DNA of 17,824 nucleotides from Woeseiaceae bacterium (lineage in GTDB: Bacteria > Pseudomonadota > Gammaproteobacteria > Steroidobacterales > Woeseiaceae), in contig JALHUQ010000461.1 of the NCBI GenBank assembly GCA_022866645.1, positions 1 through 17,824 of the forward strand. The letters are read 5' to 3'. Both the position numbers and the translations under genes were made by a program. The notes under the pieces were generated by a model, which saw only the letters and a program-made list of their open reading frames with translations, made no database searches and was not told the DNA's origin. Position 1 is the stretch's first letter; every line of letters starts with the position of its first letter. Positions 15,157-17,824 of this stretch are shown in pieces.

Positions 15157-17430
15157 ATGCGTTTTCCTCGCCGATTTGCCTGGCTTCTGTTATTGGCCGG
15201 CCTTCCCCAACTCATCTTCGCTGCGGCAGATGTCTGGCAGGGGCGTCCGCTATCAGAGTTACTTCTGAACCTGACCGATCAGGGCTACAAGATTATTTTC
15301 AGCAGCGACGTCGTTACCGACGACTTGCTGCTTAAGGGTGAACCCGACCTTTCCGAGCCGCTGACCGGCCTGCGAGCGGCTCTGGCAGCACACGGTCTTG
15401 CGTTGGAAAAGGGCCCGGCGGGAACCTGGCTGGTTCGAAAAACTCAGGTGCCGGTGGCAAGCGCGCCGGGCGTTACGGAACCCGAGCGGCCGGCGCTCCC
15501 GGAAATCATAGTGACATCCAGCCTGCACCGGCTTGAGTACAAGAGTACCAGTACTCAGACCTACCTTGATCGTGACCTCGCGACCCGAATTCCGGCTGCG
15601 GCCGAAGAGGCAGTGCGAATTACCAATCGCCTTCCGAGCACGGCAAGCGGCGGCATATCGACGCGCAATCACATTCGCGGGGGAGAAGCCAATGAAGTTC
15701 TGTTCCTGCTGGACGGGCTGCGTCTGTACGAGCCGTTTCATCTGAAAGACTTTCAATCGGTTGCGACCATTATCAATTCAAGTGCGATTGACGGTCTTGA
15801 TTTTTATTCGGGTGCCTATCCTGCCCGTTACGGCGACCGCATGAGCGGTGTCATGAACATGAGCCTGCGCGAGCCACAGAAGCCCGTCGAAACCGAGTTG
15901 TCCTTAAGCTTTTTCAATGCGTCCGCATTGTCGTTGGGAACTTTCGGCGGCCAAGACCAGGGTGATTGGCTGCTTGCGGCGCGGCGCGGAAATCTCGATC
16001 TCATCGCCGAGGTTGTCGACCCCGAAGTCGGCAGTCCGGAGTACCAGGACTATCTCATGCACGTCGCTTGGGAATTCGGCCCGCGGACACAACTCAGCGC
16101 CAATTTTCTGGCCTCTATCGATAAGCTGATTCTGAATGATCCCGATCGTGGCGAGCAGGCAATCGCGAATTACGACAATCGGGTGCTGTGGCTCAAGTGG
16201 GGTGCCGATTGGAACGAGCGCTGGCGAAGTGAAACCATAATCTCCGTCAGCCACATTTCGAACCGCAGGACCGGATCACTGACACTGCCTGACATTGTTA
16301 GTGGCTCACTGGACGAGCAACGTGAATTTGACGCGTTTGGAATCAAGCAGGAATGGACCTACGTGCCGTCACAGAACTGGATGCTGAGTTTCGGTGTCGA
16401 CGGTAACCAACAGGATGCAATGTATCGTTTTGACTCGACCAAGACGGTTAGTGCTCCATTTGACGCAATCTTGGACAATGTTCCGTTCGAGGTCAGGAGC
16501 ATAGCTGCAGAGCCGGAAGGTGCCCAGTACGGCGCTTATCTTGAGGCGCGGTGGCAGCTACGCCGGAATCTGATCGTCGATGCCGGGTTGCGCTGGGACC
16601 GGCAGAATTACACGACCGCCGATGACGATAATCAAACCAGCCCGCGGCTGGGTATTTTGTATCAGGTCGGTGAACGCAGCGATATTCGATTGGGGTGGGG
16701 TCAATACTCGCAGGCGCAGGAAATTAATGAGCTGCAGGTTAGCGACGGAATTGATTCGTTCTTTCCGGCGCAACGCGCTGAGCATGTCGTCGCAAACCTG
16801 AAACACCATCTCCGCAACGACATTGACGTCGACATTTCCTATTATCGAAAGAGCTTCCGAACCGTTCGACCCCGATTCGAAAACGCGTTCAATTCATTGA
16901 CGCTGTTGCCCGAATTGCAGTTTGACCGTTACCGTATTGATCCGATTTCGGCACAAGCACACGGCGCCGAATTGATGGTATCCAAGGGCGATGGCGGTCA
17001 GGCGGTGTTCTGGTGGTTCGGATACGCCTGGTCGGAGGTTCGGGACAAGACGTTTTCGGGGAAGGTCCCGCGAAGTTGGGACCAGACGCACGCTGTAAAG
17101 ATGGGGTTGAGTTGGCGATGGGGGCGATGGGACCTCAGTGCTGCCGGCGAGATTCACACCGGTTGGCCGAAAACAGAGATGCCTGGGGACGCTTTGAATT
17201 CGGCCCGCTACCCGGCGTTTCATACGCTCGACGTTCGCGTCAGTCGCGAGTTCGCCGTGCGCAGGGGCGATTTGACGGTCTTTCTGGAAATCTCGAATCT
17301 CTACAATCGGGCCAACGCGTGTTGCACCGAGTATTCCGTGACGAATACGCCGAGTGGACCACTACTGGTTGGAAAAGAGGCTCATTGGCTGCCGCTGGTG
17401 CCGTCTTTGGGCGTGGTCTGGCGCTTCTAG
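15157..17430 (+). CDS. TonB-dependent receptor with N-terminal STN signalling domain
   Basis: A 757-residue outer-membrane receptor. The signal peptide is MRFPRRFAWLLLLAGLPQLIFAAA. An STN domain follows (about 28-95: PLSELLLNLTDQGYKIIFSS, then LSEPLTGLRAALAAHGLALE, then GTWLVRK). A TonB-box-like PEIIVTSS (115-122) precedes a plug (about 130-240) with RNHIRGGEANEVLFLLDGLRL and FYSGAYPARYGDRMSGVM. The rest is a 22-strand-type barrel ending in Phe (LGVVWRF), as outer-membrane barrels do. The STN domain makes it a transducing receptor for the sigma/FecR pair. No siderophore synthesis or transport genes lie nearby, so the ligand is open. A vicinal C722-C723 pair sits in ANACCTEYS near the last strands. 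No strong ribosome site precedes the ATG, but the signal peptide fixes the start. Confidence 0.92.
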   Translation: MRFPRRFAWLLLLAGLPQLIFAAADVWQGRPLSELLLNLTDQGYKIIFSSDVVTDDLLLKGEPDLSEPLTGLRAALAAHGLALEKGPAGTWLVRKTQVPVASAPGVTEPERPALPEIIVTSSLHRLEYKSTSTQTYLDRDLATRIPAAAEEAVRITNRLPSTASGGISTRNHIRGGEANEVLFLLDGLRLYEPFHLKDFQSVATIINSSAIDGLDFYSGAYPARYGDRMSGVMNMSLREPQKPVETELSLSFFNASALSLGTFGGQDQGDWLLAARRGNLDLIAEVVDPEVGSPEYQDYLMHVAWEFGPRTQLSANFLASIDKLILNDPDRGEQAIANYDNRVLWLKWGADWNERWRSETIISVSHISNRRTGSLTLPDIVSGSLDEQREFDAFGIKQEWTYVPSQNWMLSFGVDGNQQDAMYRFDSTKTVSAPFDAILDNVPFEVRSIAAEPEGAQYGAYLEARWQLRRNLIVDAGLRWDRQNYTTADDDNQTSPRLGILYQVGERSDIRLGWGQYSQAQEINELQVSDGIDSFFPAQRAEHVVANLKHHLRNDIDVDISYYRKSFRTVRPRFENAFNSLTLLPELQFDRYRIDPISAQAHGAELMVSKGDGGQAVFWWFGYAWSEVRDKTFSGKVPRSWDQTHAVKMGLSWRWGRWDLSAAGEIHTGWPKTEMPGDALNSARYPAFHTLDVRVSREFAVRRGDLTVFLEISNLYNRANACCTEYSVTNTPSGPLLVGKEAHWLPLVPSLGVVWRF

Positions 17431-17450
17431 CCGAGAATTATTTTTTTATT
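17417..17450 (+). terminator. Intrinsic terminator candidate after the TonB receptor gene
   Basis: TCTGGC (17417-17422), a 7-base loop and GCC-G-AGA (17430-17436, one bulged G) form a 6-bp stem that overlaps the receptor stop codon. ATTATTTTTTTATT follows at once, with seven Ts in a row (17441-17447). The stem is short, but the T-tract is the best in the window. Confidence 0.45.
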
Positions 17451-17470
17451 CGCCGAAGGATTTTCTGACT
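17451..17470 (+). repeat. 20-base motif repeated (split) upstream of the ECF sigma gene
   Basis: CGCCGAAGGATTTTCTGACT here equals 13382-13393 plus 13402-13409, where 8 extra bases (13394-13401) separate the 12-base and 8-base blocks. It lies between the terminator candidate and the TlpA-like gene, where a promoter for that gene would be expected. A CCGTC follows at 17475-17479. Confidence 0.5.
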
Positions 17471-17521
17471 TACACCGTCGAACCACTGATTGCGCGTGCT
17501 GGCGCAGTGGACAGGAGTTGG

Positions 17522-17824
17522 GTGTTGAGCAAAGGAAGCTTTCGGGCGAGCGTTTTGGCATCGCTGTTTGCGATTTCGCTATTCGCTGTTCCTGGTGTCG
17601 TCAGTGCGACTGATACGCTGCAGGTAAGCGACTATCACGGCAAAGTGCTGGTGGTGGATTTTTGGGCGTCGTGGTGTGTTCCGTGCCGACGCTCGTTTCC
17701 CTGGATGAATGAAATGCAACAGAAGTATGGCGATGAAGATCTCGTCATCGTTGCCGTGAATCTGGATAACGAAGCATCGGATGCGGCTGAATTTTTGCGA
17801 CAGTACCCGGCCAAATTCAAGATC
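17522..17824 (+). CDS. TlpA/thioredoxin-like exported thiol-disulfide protein, 3'-truncated
   Basis: A partial frame of 101 codons, open to the window edge. It begins with a signal peptide (SKGSFRASVLASLFAISLFAVPGVVSA) and then a thioredoxin fold: LQVSDYHGKVLVVDFWASWCVPCRRSFPWMNEMQQKYG, with the redox site W51-C52-V53-P54-C55, then DLVIVAVNLDNEASDAAEFLRQYPAKFKI. WCxPC and 'FWASWC' are typical of TlpA/ResA-like periplasmic thiol-disulfide proteins. AGGAG (17513-17517) is 4 bases before GTG 17522 and 7 before TTG 17525, so either could be the start; an in-frame GTG at 17507 also exists. It lies 91 bases after the receptor stop, behind a terminator candidate, and may be separately transcribed. 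Confidence 0.85.
   Translation, partial: MLSKGSFRASVLASLFAISLFAVPGVVSATDTLQVSDYHGKVLVVDFWASWCVPCRRSFPWMNEMQQKYGDEDLVIVAVNLDNEASDAAEFLRQYPAKFKI

Noticed and set aside
1..17824. CRISPR array, tRNA, rRNA, prophage or intact insertion sequence
   Set aside because: No regularly spaced repeats, cloverleaf-like or rRNA signature stretches, or transposase or integrase motifs were seen by eye on either strand.

Overview
The window reads as a stretch of chromosome from a Gram-negative, probably marine or otherwise saline-habitat gammaproteobacterium. That placement is inferred from the gene content: TamB and Omp85 envelope biogenesis proteins, an NhaD-type sodium/proton antiporter, a TonB-dependent receptor under ECF sigma/FecR control, and moderately GC-rich coding sequence. 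No rRNA, tRNA, CRISPR array, phage gene or intact transposase was seen. Both edges cut genes: the 5' edge cuts tamB and the 3' edge cuts a TlpA-like thioredoxin.

Region 1 (2-5240, all +) is envelope and ion homeostasis. It holds the C-terminal part of TamB, a 150-bp gap with several potential RNA hairpins, a 69-residue unknown protein, NhaD with the residues considered essential in that family, and an Omp85-type outer-membrane barrel with a short N-terminal POTRA-like region. A short sequence resembling the ends of REP-type (Y1 transposase-associated) repeats lies in the gap before the Omp85 gene.

Region 2 (5275-13340, mixed strands) looks like a glycoconjugate or lipid-linked sugar locus. 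On the minus strand, a DegT/DnrJ/EryC1 sugar aminotransferase is translationally coupled to an ArnT/PMT-like polyprenyl-phosphate-sugar glycosyltransferase. Divergent from it on the plus strand, a flippase-like membrane protein (lysylphosphatidylglycerol synthase TM family) overlaps by ATGA with a fold-type I PLP aminotransferase. A convergent GT9 (heptosyltransferase-like) gene follows, lacking the usual catalytic Asp. It is divergent from a DprE1-like FAD oxidase that has no DprE2 partner in view. A possible shared theme is building a modified, perhaps amino, sugar on a polyprenyl carrier and delivering it to the cell surface. This is inference.

Region 3 (13382-17824, all +) is a cell-surface signalling operon: ECF sigma factor, FecR-like anti-sigma/sensor with a C-terminal STN-like module, and a TonB-dependent receptor with its own N-terminal STN domain. 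A hairpin plus T-tract terminator candidate ends it, and a TlpA/thioredoxin-like exported protein begins just after. A 20-base motif just before the TlpA gene recurs before the sigma gene, there split by 8 extra bases. This may link the two transcription units.

The most noteworthy points are the orphan DprE1-like oxidase among aminotransferase, ArnT and flippase genes; the GT9 protein with Ala in place of the catalytic Asp; the split repeated motif before the ECF and TlpA genes; and the STN-to-STN signalling trio whose receptor carries a vicinal Cys-Cys pair next to a thioredoxin gene.
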